A stretch of 52,102 nt of DNA from Candidatus Omnitrophota bacterium (GTDB lineage: Bacteria > Omnitrophota > Gorgyraeia > Gygaellales > Profunditerraquicolaceae): NCBI GenBank assembly GCA_026387435.1, contig JAPLLS010000094.1:1-52102 (forward strand). Reading direction: 5' to 3'. Within the stretch, counting starts at the first letter, position 1. Every line of letters begins with the position of its first letter. Below are positions 1 through 11,001 of this stretch, in pieces. The notes under the pieces are model-generated. The model saw only the letters and a list, made by a program, of their open reading frames with translations. It was not told the DNA's origin and ran no database searches. The position numbers and the translations under genes were made by a program.

Positions 1-447
1 GACGTGATTTTCTTTATCGCCCAGCTGATCAAAACCAATATCCGGGAGCTGGAAGGAGCGCTGATCAGGATCATTGCCTATTCTTTGCTGGAGGAAAAAA
101 CCATAAATATAGAACTGGCCAAAGAGGTCCTGCGGGACTTGCTTAAAGAACCTAAAAAATTGATAACCGTGGATTTTATCCAGCGCTGCGTGGCCGAGGA
201 ATACGGAGTGTCCACGGCGGACCTGAAACTCAAGCGCCGGAACAAAACAATTGTCTTGCCCCGGCAGGTAGCCATGTATTTAAGCCGGGAATTGACCGAT
301 TTGTCTTTTCCGGAGATCGGGAATTATTTTGGAGGCAAAGACCATACCACGGTATTGCATTCTTATAATAAGATTAAACAAGAATTATGCAGCGACGATC
401 TTTTAAAAGACAAGGTCCAGAGGATTATACAGATCATCCAACAGTAA
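1..447 (+). CDS. dnaA: Chromosomal replication initiator DnaA, C-terminal part (5' end outside window)
   Basis: This is the last ~148 codons of the replication initiator that binds DnaA boxes and opens the origin. The reading frame is already open at base 1, so the gene is cut by the window edge; the GTG at base 4 is an internal valine, not a start. The first ~45 residues are the lid of the AAA+ domain (TNIRELEGALIRIIAY). Domain IV, the DNA-binding part, covers about residues 55-148 and ends in the family signature GGKDHTTVLHSYNKI. dnaN follows after 146 bp, the classic origin-proximal order. Nothing is missing from the visible part. Confidence 0.97.
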   Translation, partial: DVIFFIAQLIKTNIRELEGALIRIIAYSLLEEKTINIELAKEVLRDLLKEPKKLITVDFIQRCVAEEYGVSTADLKLKRRNKTIVLPRQVAMYLSRELTDLSFPEIGNYFGGKDHTTVLHSYNKIKQELCSDDLLKDKVQRIIQIIQQ

Positions 448-451
448 TCCA

Positions 452-477
452 CCGCTTATTAAGTGGTTAGTTTTTTT
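452..477 (+). terminator. Probable rho-independent terminator after dnaA
   Basis: A 6-bp stem, CCGCTT with AAGTGG (one G-T pair) and loop ATT, starts a few bases after the dnaA stop and leads into a run of seven T. The stem is short, so this may only attenuate. I saw no clear DnaA boxes (TTATCCACA-like) in the 146-bp dnaA-dnaN gap. Confidence 0.5.
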
Positions 478-537
478 ATAACTTTCGAGAAATATTACGG
501 ATAAAGTTTTTTCAACAGAAACCAAACTCCTTTACTA

Positions 538-588
538 TTAAGACTATCTTTAGTTTTTATTATAATAAATAATAACAATAGGAGGATC
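538..588 (+). promoter_or_regulatory. Candidate promoter and ribosome binding site of dnaN
   Basis: A perfect -10 box TATAAT lies at 561-566. A weak -35 match (TTAAGA, 538-543) sits 17 bp upstream. A strong Shine-Dalgarno GGAGGATC at 581-588 fixes the dnaN ATG at 594. The -35 is only a 4/6 match, so the promoter is tentative while the ribosome binding site is secure. Confidence 0.45.
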
Positions 589-593
589 TAAAA

Positions 594-1685
594 ATGAAGT
601 TTACCGTGGATAAAAACATTTTAGCCAAAGGGATCGATACCATTCAAAACGTTATCAGCGCTAAAGCAACCTTACCTATACTATCTAACTTTTTATTGGA
701 AACTCAAAAGAATAATTTAAGGTTGACCGCTACCGACCTTAATATAGGGATAAGTTGTGTAATACCTGTGGATATCCAGGAACCAGGGTCGATAACTATT
801 CCGGCTCGGAGATTTAGCAGTATTATAAAAGAATTATCGGACAAGGAAGTAGTGATAAATTCTAAAAAGAATAATATTGTGATCATTGAAACTTCTTCCT
901 GCCAGTTTAAAATAATCGGTTTGGCTTCCGAGGAATTCCCCAAACTTCCGGAGTTTAAAGATAAAGAGGTAATTGAGCTGGAGCAGGCTTTTTTAAAGCA
1001 AATGCTTAACCACACATCTTTCGCGGTATCAATGGATGAAACCCGCTATATTTTAAACGGGATAATGTTTAAAATAAGCCAGAGCAACCTAACCCTGGTG
1101 GCCACTGACGGCAAGCGTCTGGCTATCGACACCAAAAAACTCTCTAAAGCCGCCAGCAAAGAAATAAGCATGATTGTCCCGATCAAAACCATCCAGGAAT
1201 TGCAAAGGAATTTGCAGGACGAGGGAGTATTATCTATGATCATCGGAGCCAATCAGGTTTTATTCGACCTGGGGAGCGCTACGGTCATCTCTCGGCTTAT
1301 CGAGGGAGAGTTTCCGGATTATCAACAGGTCATTCCCGCTGCGGCTGAAAGCAAGATCAAGATTAACCGCGAGCAGTTTTTGCTGGCGATCCGCCGGGCG
1401 TCTTTGTTGTCCACTCCGGATTACCAGGCGGTTAAGTTCGAGGTTTTCAAAAACAAGCTGGTACTTTCCAAATCCACTCCCGACGTCGGAGAGTCAAGGG
1501 AAGAAATAGCCATGGAATATTCCGGAAAAGAGCTTTTGATCGGCTTTAACCCGAATTATCTCAGTGATGTTTTGAAGAATCTCGATGTCGAGACCGCGGA
1601 ATTAGAAATATCCGGCAGCGAAAAGCCCGGAGTAATTCGTAATGACGGGTATATTTATATAGTTTTACCGATGCGCTTAAGTTAG
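594..1685 (+). CDS. dnaN: DNA polymerase III beta subunit (sliding clamp)
   Basis: The beta clamp is a ring-shaped homodimer that tethers DNA polymerase III and many repair proteins to DNA. The product is 363 residues, the normal length for the three-domain clamp. It starts MKFTVDKNILAKGIDTIQNV and ends GYIYIVLPMRLS, the canonical C-terminus that lines the peptide-binding cleft. Internal family landmarks include LVATDGKRLA near residue 170 and SRLIEGEFPDYQQVIP near residue 240. The start is supported by GGAGG ten bases upstream. It follows dnaA and precedes a DciA-like gene. The endonuclease Q-like protein encoded at 29221 ends in a clamp-binding peptide and is a plausible partner. Confidence 0.98.
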   Translation: MKFTVDKNILAKGIDTIQNVISAKATLPILSNFLLETQKNNLRLTATDLNIGISCVIPVDIQEPGSITIPARRFSSIIKELSDKEVVINSKKNNIVIIETSSCQFKIIGLASEEFPKLPEFKDKEVIELEQAFLKQMLNHTSFAVSMDETRYILNGIMFKISQSNLTLVATDGKRLAIDTKKLSKAASKEISMIVPIKTIQELQRNLQDEGVLSMIIGANQVLFDLGSATVISRLIEGEFPDYQQVIPAAAESKIKINREQFLLAIRRASLLSTPDYQAVKFEVFKNKLVLSKSTPDVGESREEIAMEYSGKELLIGFNPNYLSDVLKNLDVETAELEISGSEKPGVIRNDGYIYIVLPMRLS

Positions 1686-1694
1686 GATCGAGCC

Positions 1695-4509
<2,815 letters not shown>

Positions 4510-4510
4510 A

Positions 4511-6949
4511 ATGTATACTCGCAATGAAAAAGTAAATCTCGTTTCCATCGAGTCCGAAGTAAAGGACGCGTATTTAAATTACTCGATGAGCGTTATTGTC
4601 GGCCGCGCGCTTCCCGATGTGCGCGACGGTTTGAAACCGGTGCATCGCCGGGTTCTTTTCGCGATGCAGGAATTAAATCTCGACCACACTAAGCCTTATA
4701 AAAAATGCGCCCGTATCGTCGGAGAGGTTTTGGGTAAATATCATCCTCACGGCGATACCGCGGTATACGACACCCTGGTCAGGATGGCCCAGGATTTTTC
4801 CCTGCGCTATCCTCTGGTGGAAGGCCAGGGCAACTTCGGTTCGGTCGACGGAGATAATGCCGCGGCCATGCGTTATACCGAAGCCCGCATGGCTTCCATC
4901 GCCGACGCGATGCTTTCGGATATCGATAAAGATACGGTCAATTTCGGCCCCAACTTCGACGGTTCGCTGCAAGAGCCTTTGCTTTTACCGGCCGCATTGC
5001 CCAACCTTTTAGTTAACGGTTCCAGCGGTATTGCCGTTGGAATGGCTACTAATATCCCTCCGCACAACTTGATAGAAGTAGCGGACGCGATCATCTATAT
5101 TCTGGGTAATCCTGACTCCGAGATTAAGGATCTGCTTCGTTACGTCAAAGGGCCGGATTTTCCCACGGGAGGGGTGATCTGCGGCAAGGGTGGGATTAAA
5201 GAAGCTTATAATACCGGCCGCGGCAAGGTTACAGTGCGGGCCAGAGCGATGGTCGAGCATCAGAAGAACGGCAAAGACCTGATCGTGGTCAATGAAATAC
5301 CTTACCAGGTCCAAAAAGCCGGATTGATCGAAGCCATTGCCGGCCTTGTGGACGATAAAAAGATCGAGGGGATCTCGGATATCCGCGACGAATCGGATAA
5401 AGACGGAATGCGCATTGTCATCGAGCTCAAGCGTGACGTCGAGCCGCAGATAATTTTAAACCAGCTTTTCAAACACACCCAGATGGAAACCACCTTTGGG
5501 ATAATCATGCTCGCCTTGGTGGAAAACCGCCCCCGGGTGCTGAATCTCCGCCAGATCCTGGATTGCTATATCGGTCATCGCAAGGTGATCATCCGCCGGA
5601 GAACCCAGTTCGAGCTGGACAAAGCTTTAAAGAGGGCGCATATCCTGGAGGGCTTAAAGATCGCCCTGAAGTTCATCGACCGGATCATTAAGGTGATCAA
5701 GACCTCCAAGACCGTTCCGGTGGCCAAGGAAAACCTGATGAAGGAATTCGGCCTTTCCGATGTTCAGTCCCAGGCGATCCTGGAAATGCAGCTGCAGCGG
5801 CTGACCGCTTTGGAACGCGACAAGATCGATGCCGAATACCTGGAACTTTTAAAGAAAATAGAATTATGCCGCTCTATACTTGCTTCCGAGAAGAAGATCG
5901 AAGCGATCATTAAAGAAGAGCTTGAGGAATTAAAGAAAAAATATGGGGACGAGCGCCGGACTGATATCGTGGGCGAGGTGGAAGAGTTGGAGATCGACGA
6001 TCTGATCGCCGACGAGGACGTGGTGGTGACTATCAGCCACGGCGGGTATATTAAGCGGCTGCCGGTAAGCGCCTACCGCAAACAGAAACGCGGGGGCAAG
6101 GGCGCGACCGGAGCGGAAGTAAAAGAAGAAGATTTTATCGAGCATCTTTTTGTGGCTTCCACCAAGGATTACCTTCTGGTTTTTACCGATAAAGGCCAGG
6201 TTTACTGGGTCAAAGTTTATGAGATACCTCAGGCCGGCAAGGTTTCCAAGGGCAAGGCTATCGTCAACCTTCTGGAATTAAAAGCCGGAGAGAAGGTCAG
6301 TTCGACTATCCCGGTGCGGGAATTTACCCCGGATAAATTTTTAGTTATGGTGACCAAGCTGGGCTCGATCAAAAAGACAAGCCTGGAAGCTTACGGCAAC
6401 CCGCGCAAAGGCGGGATCATCGGCATAACCCTGGAAGAAAAAGATGAGCTGATCGGCGTGGAATTGACCGACGGCAAACAGGAACTTTTGATCGGAACCC
6501 GGGAAGGAAAAGCCATCCGTTTTCCCGAAAACCAGGTGCGCGACATGGGCCGGGCTGCCCGGGGAGTTAAAGGCATATCCTTGGGCAAAAAGGATGAAGT
6601 CATTTCCATGGTCCTGGTCCAGAAGGACGCCACGATTTTGACCGTTACCGAATTAGGTTTTGCCAAGCGTACTCTGGCTAAAGAATATCGCTTGACCCGT
6701 AGAGGGGGCAAGGGTATTATTAATATAAAGGTAACCGACAAAAACGGCCCGGCGGTTAGCCTCAAGACCGTCAATGATAACGACGAGTTGATGGTCATCA
6801 CTCAGAACGGGATGTTCCTGCGTTGTTCGATCAAAGATATCCGGGAGACCGGCAGGGCTTCTCAGGGTGTGCATCTGATCAAGCTGGACAGCAAGGATAA
6901 AGATCGCGTTTCCTGCGTGGCGCCGGTGATCGCCGAAGAGGAAGAATAA
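4511..6949 (+). CDS. gyrA: DNA gyrase subunit A
   Basis: The DNA cleavage and rejoining subunit of gyrase, 812 residues. The start is the ATG one base after the gyrB stop, giving MYTRNEKVNLVSIESEVKDA; an in-frame ATG 63 bp upstream lies inside gyrB and is not needed. The N-terminal domain has YLNYSMSVIVGRALPDVRDG and the catalytic tyrosine Tyr122 in AAMRYTEARM. The C-terminal beta-pinwheel begins near residue 515 with a GyrA-box variant, QKRGGKG, near residue 524. That box marks a gyrase rather than topoisomerase IV and is needed for wrapping DNA. The acidic tail (AEEEE) is typical. tRNA-Glu follows 24 bp after the stop. Confidence 0.97.
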   Translation: MYTRNEKVNLVSIESEVKDAYLNYSMSVIVGRALPDVRDGLKPVHRRVLFAMQELNLDHTKPYKKCARIVGEVLGKYHPHGDTAVYDTLVRMAQDFSLRYPLVEGQGNFGSVDGDNAAAMRYTEARMASIADAMLSDIDKDTVNFGPNFDGSLQEPLLLPAALPNLLVNGSSGIAVGMATNIPPHNLIEVADAIIYILGNPDSEIKDLLRYVKGPDFPTGGVICGKGGIKEAYNTGRGKVTVRARAMVEHQKNGKDLIVVNEIPYQVQKAGLIEAIAGLVDDKKIEGISDIRDESDKDGMRIVIELKRDVEPQIILNQLFKHTQMETTFGIIMLALVENRPRVLNLRQILDCYIGHRKVIIRRRTQFELDKALKRAHILEGLKIALKFIDRIIKVIKTSKTVPVAKENLMKEFGLSDVQSQAILEMQLQRLTALERDKIDAEYLELLKKIELCRSILASEKKIEAIIKEELEELKKKYGDERRTDIVGEVEELEIDDLIADEDVVVTISHGGYIKRLPVSAYRKQKRGGKGATGAEVKEEDFIEHLFVASTKDYLLVFTDKGQVYWVKVYEIPQAGKVSKGKAIVNLLELKAGEKVSSTIPVREFTPDKFLVMVTKLGSIKKTSLEAYGNPRKGGIIGITLEEKDELIGVELTDGKQELLIGTREGKAIRFPENQVRDMGRAARGVKGISLGKKDEVISMVLVQKDATILTVTELGFAKRTLAKEYRLTRRGGKGIINIKVTDKNGPAVSLKTVNDNDELMVITQNGMFLRCSIKDIRETGRASQGVHLIKLDSKDKDRVSCVAPVIAEEEE

Positions 6950-6973
6950 ATCACGGCTCTTAATACTAAATTA

Positions 6974-7048
6974 GTCCCCATCGTCTAGCCTGGTCTAGGA
7001 CAAAAGCTTTTCAAGCTTTCGACACCGGTTCAAATCCGGTTGGGGACG
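6974..7048 (+). tRNA. tRNA-Glu (anticodon TTC)
   Basis: A cloverleaf can be drawn. The acceptor stem pairs GTCCCCA (6974-6980) with TGGGGAC (7041-7047), with discriminator G at 7048. The anticodon stem is AAAGC/GCTTT around loop TTTTCAA, giving anticodon TTC. The T arm is ACCGG TTCAAAT CCGGT. No CCA is encoded. It lies between gyrA (24 bp) and glmS, whose ATG is only nine bases downstream. Confidence 0.96.
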
Positions 7049-7057
7049 TATAAATTT

Positions 7058-8896
7058 ATGTGCGGAATAGTCGGATACATTGGATTTAGGCCGGCACAGC
7101 CGATTCTTTTAAACGGCCTGAAATCCCTGGAATATCGCGGATACGATTCCAGCGGTATCGCTACAATCCTCTCCAACAAAAATTCCATTTCCATCCGAAA
7201 ATCTCCGGGCAAAATCATCGCCCTGGATAATATCTTAAAGAAAAAACCTCTTTCTGGCACCATAGGCATAGCGCATACCCGCTGGGCTACCCACGGCGCG
7301 CCGACCCAGGAAAACGCCCATCCGCATCTGGATTGCCAGAGCGAGATCGCGGTGGTGCACAACGGGATCATCGAGAATTACGTCAGCCTTAAAGCCGAGC
7401 TGATCAAAGAGGGTCATCAATTTGTTTCCCAGACTGATACCGAAGTTATCGTTCATTTGATCGAGAAGTTTTTTAAAAACAACAGCCTGGAAGAAGCAAT
7501 AAGGAAAACCATTGCCCGGCTGGAAGGGTCTTTTGCCATCAGCGTGATTTCCAGCAAGGAGCCGGGAGTTCTTATCGGCGCCCGGATGGGCAGCCCTTTG
7601 ATCGTCGGGGTCGGCAAGGGGGAGAATTTTCTGGCTTCCGACGCTCCGGCGATCTTGGATTCAACCCGGGATATAATTTTCTTGAACGAAAAAGAGATCG
7701 TGGTCCTGACTAAAGATAAAGTCCGGGTCACGGATTTCTCCGGCAAAGAAATTCCCAAAACACCTTCCAAGATCAACTGGGACGTGGAAAGCGCCCAGAA
7801 AGCCGGCTACCCGCACTTTATGCTCAAGGAGATCAACGAACAGCCTAAAAATCTGGAAAACTTTTTAAAAGCCAGGATCAATAAAGAGACCAACCGGATA
7901 GCTTTCCAAGAACAGAATATACCCGAAGAAACCCTTAAGAACATCACTAATATCTCCGTAGTCGCCTGCGGAACAGCCTATCACGCGGGGTTTGTGGGCA
8001 AATATATCATCGAATCTTTGTGCGCGATACCCGTGGCGGTGGATGTTTCCAGCGAGTTCCGTTACCGGGACCTGTTGATCGACAAAAATACTTTAGTCGT
8101 CGCTATCAGCCAGTCTGGAGAAACCGCGGATACCCTGGCCGGGGTAAAAGAGGCTAAGCGCCGGGGGGCCTCGGTCCTGGCCATCTGCAATGTTTTGGGC
8201 TCGACTTTGACCCGCGAGGCGGACGGGGTAATTTATACTCATGCCGGTCCGGAGATCGGGGTGGCTTCGACCAAAGCTTATACCGCGCAGCTGGCGGCTT
8301 TGTACATCTTCGCTTTTTATCTGGCTGAGATCAGAAAGATTTTACCGCAGGAACAGATCAATAAATATATTTCCCAGCTGCGCTTGATTCCGCATTTGCA
8401 GCAGGAAGTTTTGAAGGACCAGCAATCCATAGCTGATCTCGCCCATAAGCATTCCCATTTCGGCTCGTTCTTGTATCTGGGCCGCAACATCAATTACCCT
8501 TCGGCATTAGAGGGGGCTTTGAAACTCAAGGAAATTTCTTATATTCCCGCCGAAGGCTATGCTGCCGGAGAGATGAAGCATGGACCCATCGCGTTAATTG
8601 ATGAGTATCGCGCTGTGGTCTGTATTGCCTGCGAATCCAAAGTATACGAAAAGATGGTTTCTAACCTCCAGGAGATCAAAGCCCGCAAAGGCAAGATCAT
8701 TACCATCGCCACTCAGGGTGACGAAAAGATCCGGGAGCATACCGAAGAAGTCATTTACGTGCCGAAATGCAATGAGTTATTTTCTCCCCTGGTGGTCGCT
8801 CTTCCTTTGCAATTGATCGCCTATCACGTTGCGGTAAAACGCGGCTGTGATGTGGACCAGCCGCGCAATTTGGCGAAATCAGTTACTGTGGAATAA
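7058..8896 (+). CDS. glmS: Glutamine--fructose-6-phosphate aminotransferase (isomerizing)
   Basis: Makes glucosamine-6-phosphate from fructose-6-phosphate and glutamine, the first step to UDP-GlcNAc for peptidoglycan and LPS. The product is 612 residues, the normal length. The start is fixed because the catalytic cysteine must be residue 2 after Met removal (MCGIVGYIG). The glutaminase domain shows HTRWATHGAPTQENAHP and NGIIENY. Two SIS sugar-binding domains follow (ISQSGETADTLAGVKEAKRRG). The C-terminus QPRNLAKSVTVE is the canonical ending. No glmS ribozyme fits in the nine bases between tRNA-Glu and the ATG. There is no separate Shine-Dalgarno either; the only G-rich stretch is in the tRNA acceptor stem. 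Confidence 0.98.
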   Translation: MCGIVGYIGFRPAQPILLNGLKSLEYRGYDSSGIATILSNKNSISIRKSPGKIIALDNILKKKPLSGTIGIAHTRWATHGAPTQENAHPHLDCQSEIAVVHNGIIENYVSLKAELIKEGHQFVSQTDTEVIVHLIEKFFKNNSLEEAIRKTIARLEGSFAISVISSKEPGVLIGARMGSPLIVGVGKGENFLASDAPAILDSTRDIIFLNEKEIVVLTKDKVRVTDFSGKEIPKTPSKINWDVESAQKAGYPHFMLKEINEQPKNLENFLKARINKETNRIAFQEQNIPEETLKNITNISVVACGTAYHAGFVGKYIIESLCAIPVAVDVSSEFRYRDLLIDKNTLVVAISQSGETADTLAGVKEAKRRGASVLAICNVLGSTLTREADGVIYTHAGPEIGVASTKAYTAQLAALYIFAFYLAEIRKILPQEQINKYISQLRLIPHLQQEVLKDQQSIADLAHKHSHFGSFLYLGRNINYPSALEGALKLKEISYIPAEGYAAGEMKHGPIALIDEYRAVVCIACESKVYEKMVSNLQEIKARKGKIITIATQGDEKIREHTEEVIYVPKCNELFSPLVVALPLQLIAYHVAVKRGCDVDQPRNLAKSVTVE

Positions 8897-8900
8897 AACT

Positions 8901-9518
8901 ATGAAAAAAAATTCCGGACTGACCATCTTAGAAGTACTGATCGCCTCAATGATCTTCGTTATTGTGGTAAGCGGTGCCGTAACGACCCTTGTTTCCATCC
9001 GCTCGCTCTCCCGGGAGTTTGAGTACCGCTATACCGCCTTGAACTTGGCCAGGGAGACTCTTGAATTCGGCGAAGGCCATCTGTTCGGCCACGAGTTTAG
9101 AATGAAGTATTATTATCCCGGAGCTACAGTATGCACGCTTCCTGTGAGCCCTTTACCTACTGCCGATAATCCCGGACCGTGCGATCCCTTTACAGGCTGC
9201 CGGGCAGGTTTGAACAATTCCGTAGGTTACGGGTTGAAAGAATCGTACTATTTTTGCACTAACTATCTTCAGGCCTTTACGTTGCTGGGTGACATAAAGG
9301 CCAGAGGGCTTGTTCCCAAGAGGGCGCCTGATAGCGTGACGATTTATCATGCGGCGGAAAAAGACCCCGATTTTTCTAACCACTACAAGGAAACGGTAGA
9401 AGTCACTTGGCAGGAAGATGTGGGCGGAGAGACGAAGAAAGAAACGATATCCGTTATTCCTCTGCGCCAGGTAAATGATGTGCTTCAGCTCAATACGGCG
9501 GAGTTTTGGTGGGAATAA
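8901..9518 (+). CDS. Type IV prepilin-like protein (PilV/minor pseudopilin type)
   Basis: A 205-residue protein with a class III (prepilin) signal: a short basic leader MKKNSG, then LTILEVLIASMIFVIVV with Glu at position +5, cut by prepilin peptidase after Gly6. The hydrophobic helix covers about residues 7-29, and the rest is a soluble C-terminal domain with several cysteines between residues 75 and 120. The position-8901 ATG is chosen because it places the leader correctly; an upstream in-frame ATG overlaps glmS. It is the first gene of a prepilin cluster starting four bases after glmS. The exact role, in a pilus or a type II secretion pseudopilus, cannot be told from sequence. Confidence 0.85.
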   Translation: MKKNSGLTILEVLIASMIFVIVVSGAVTTLVSIRSLSREFEYRYTALNLARETLEFGEGHLFGHEFRMKYYYPGATVCTLPVSPLPTADNPGPCDPFTGCRAGLNNSVGYGLKESYYFCTNYLQAFTLLGDIKARGLVPKRAPDSVTIYHAAEKDPDFSNHYKETVEVTWQEDVGGETKKETISVIPLRQVNDVLQLNTAEFWWE

Positions 9519-9540
9519 TAACTTGAAGGAGGGCAGTAGC

Positions 9541-10029
9541 ATGAAAAGTAAAAAGGGGATCACGCTTGTCGAATTGATCGTGGCGGTCGTGCTGGTCGCG
9601 GTGCTTATTTTCGGAGTCAGCGTAGTTGAAAGCTCTTTTTACAAAATGAAGACCGGGACGCTGGATAAACAGCTTCCTGCGATCCAGGGGAACCTCGCGC
9701 TGGCGACAATATTCGAACGCGTACTTCGTTCTGGAAGCCCGAATAATACCCTCCCGGCGTTCACCATTTCCGCTGACAGCAAAACTCTTGAATTTAAACG
9801 GGGGGGTGTCACGGAATCATTTTATCTGGATGGCGGCGATCTCAAATACAACGACGGAAAGACGGTAAAAGTGATTTTGCGTAACGTTAAGTCCGTGCAG
9901 TTTAGCAAAGACGTTATCAAAGCCAACACCTTTCGGCTGATCGCGGAAATAGACTTGGCCAGCGGCGATAATTTCCGGACCAGTGTCATGCCGCGAAACC
10001 AGTTTACCCCGGGGACGGTTATTAATTAA
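9541..10029 (+). CDS. Type IV prepilin-like protein
   Basis: A 162-residue prepilin-like protein. The leader MKSKKG is followed by ITLVELIVAVVLVAVLIFG with Glu at +5, the prepilin peptidase signature. A 20-residue hydrophobic helix follows, then a globular domain rich in beta-prone stretches (TISADSKTLEFKRGGVTESF). A GGAGG at 9527-9531 supports the ATG at 9541. The pattern resembles minor pilins of the PilW/GspJ kind, in which a hydrophobic helix precedes a domain that reports a measured value, but I cannot assign a subfamily. It is flanked by the PilV-like and PilX-like genes, suggesting a minor-pilin set. Confidence 0.83.
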   Translation: MKSKKGITLVELIVAVVLVAVLIFGVSVVESSFYKMKTGTLDKQLPAIQGNLALATIFERVLRSGSPNNTLPAFTISADSKTLEFKRGGVTESFYLDGGDLKYNDGKTVKVILRNVKSVQFSKDVIKANTFRLIAEIDLASGDNFRTSVMPRNQFTPGTVIN

Positions 10030-10043
10030 GACCGACATACGCT

Positions 10044-10451
10044 ATGCGAAAAACATCTTCCCAAAAAGGCGTCGCCTTGCTCCTGGTCATATGCTTTAGC
10101 ATGGTCATATTCATGAGCATTATTGCCCTTTTGTTCACGCTGCGCGCCAATTTGCGTAACCTGGCGTCTTTCAAAGAGCGGACGGAAGCCTATTATCTTT
10201 GCGAAACCGGGGCATCAGTGGCGCTCATTCTAATCTCCAACGGTAAAATTAAGCCGCAGGATTCTTTTGACTATAAGATGGGAGGTAAAATTTATAATAT
10301 AAGCTATGAGGCGAAGAAGTCAAATGGCGGCCTATGGGATATTGTTTCTTCGGTCGGCCCAGCGTCGGGATTTTCTTATACCTATAAATTGCGTGTCGGC
10401 GGTCGCCGGGCTTTCCCGTGGTTTATCAGGGGATGGCCGGGAGGGGCATAA
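10044..10451 (+). CDS. PilX-like minor pilin / prepilin-associated protein
   Basis: A 135-residue protein with an N-terminal leader RKTSSQKG followed by VALLLVICFSMVIFMSIIALL, then LRANLRNLASFKERTEAYYL. This is the arrangement of PilX/GspK-type minor pilins: a G-V-A-L-L start of the helix rather than F-T-L-x-E, followed by an ARTEA-like helix (here ERTEAYYLCETGAS). It lacks Glu+5, as GspK-like tip proteins do. It is shorter than typical PilX, and its C-terminus (PWFIRGWPGGA) is hydrophobic. It sits 14 bp after the second prepilin gene, consistent with a tip complex. Confidence 0.72.
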   Translation: MRKTSSQKGVALLLVICFSMVIFMSIIALLFTLRANLRNLASFKERTEAYYLCETGASVALILISNGKIKPQDSFDYKMGGKIYNISYEAKKSNGGLWDIVSSVGPASGFSYTYKLRVGGRRAFPWFIRGWPGGA

Positions 10452-10463
10452 TCAGGAGGGTGT

Positions 10464-10778
10464 ATGACAAGAAACAAAGCGTATTTGCTTTTTTTGATCA
10501 TCGGCGTAGCGGCGGGAGTTTCTTTCGGGATTATAAAAGCCCGGGCGGATAGTCCTGAGCCCCCGGAAGTGTCGAAAGAGGTGGCCACTGTTTTTTATGA
10601 TGAAATGTGGAACTGCACAAGCGCGGTCGTAAGCAGCGAAACTGGCTACAAGAATTTTGATCCTCATGCGCAGCCTCAGACGGGGACCGCGGCAAAATTC
10701 GAAGATGACAAAATTAAAGTTTTTCCTAAATTCGTGGTGAGAGAATGGACAGTGCACGGCCATATTCATTTCGAATAA
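10464..10778 (+). CDS. Small exported protein, paralog of the gene at 11002
   Basis: A 104-residue protein of unrecognised family. The N-terminus (MTRNKAYLLFLIIGVAAGVSFG) is a signal peptide or anchor with a possible signal-peptidase site after ARA near residue 28. The body contains FYDEMWNCTSAVV and the C-terminus reads VVREWTVHGHIHFE. The protein encoded at 11002 has a matching layout (WYDELWRAK, then VVTDWRVTGHVHF), so the two are paralogs. GGAGG at 10455-10459 supports the start. Its 3' end overlaps the next gene by 34 bp. Within a prepilin cluster it may be an assembly or surface factor, but that is only context. Confidence 0.7.
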   Translation: MTRNKAYLLFLIIGVAAGVSFGIIKARADSPEPPEVSKEVATVFYDEMWNCTSAVVSSETGYKNFDPHAQPQTGTAAKFEDDKIKVFPKFVVREWTVHGHIHFE

Positions 10779-10993
10779 TTTTTATTTCAGCGGCGATATT
10801 TATTGCCGGATTTTTCGCCGGGACCAAGGGGGCCGAATTGTTTTTGCCCTCCCGGAAGGATAGCCCGCGTTTAGTTTCGGCGGATTCCATTATGGTCAAA
10901 AGGATGCAGGCTATACAGGCCAGTAAAAAGTCGGGTAACTACGCTTATGAATTCAAAGTTAAAGCCCCTTATCCGGTTTTGGGAAATCAATAG
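10745..10993 (+). CDS. Small single-span membrane protein
   Basis: An 82-residue protein with one hydrophobic segment, RIIFISAAIFIAGFFAG (about residues 10-26), then a short hydrophilic tail. It starts inside the last 34 bp of the preceding gene in another frame. The ATG at 10745 has a purine-rich AGAGA upstream rather than a strong Shine-Dalgarno. AGTK right after the membrane segment recurs in the protein encoded at 11002 (WAGTK). No family recognised. It lies between two paralogs in the prepilin cluster, and the tight overlap suggests co-translation. Confidence 0.6.
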   Translation: MDSARPYSFRIIFISAAIFIAGFFAGTKGAELFLPSRKDSPRLVSADSIMVKRMQAIQASKKSGNYAYEFKVKAPYPVLGNQ

Positions 10994-11001
10994 GAGGATT
11001 A

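Noticed and set aside
4-447. A 147-codon ORF starting at GTG base 4
   Set aside because: The frame is open to base 1 and the protein is the C-terminal part of DnaA, so the GTG is an internal codon.
447-593. Replication origin between dnaA and dnaN
   Set aside because: No cluster of DnaA boxes and no clear DUE beyond A+T-rich DNA; gene order alone is not enough.
7049-7057. glmS ribozyme
   Set aside because: Only nine bases separate tRNA-Glu from glmS, far too short.
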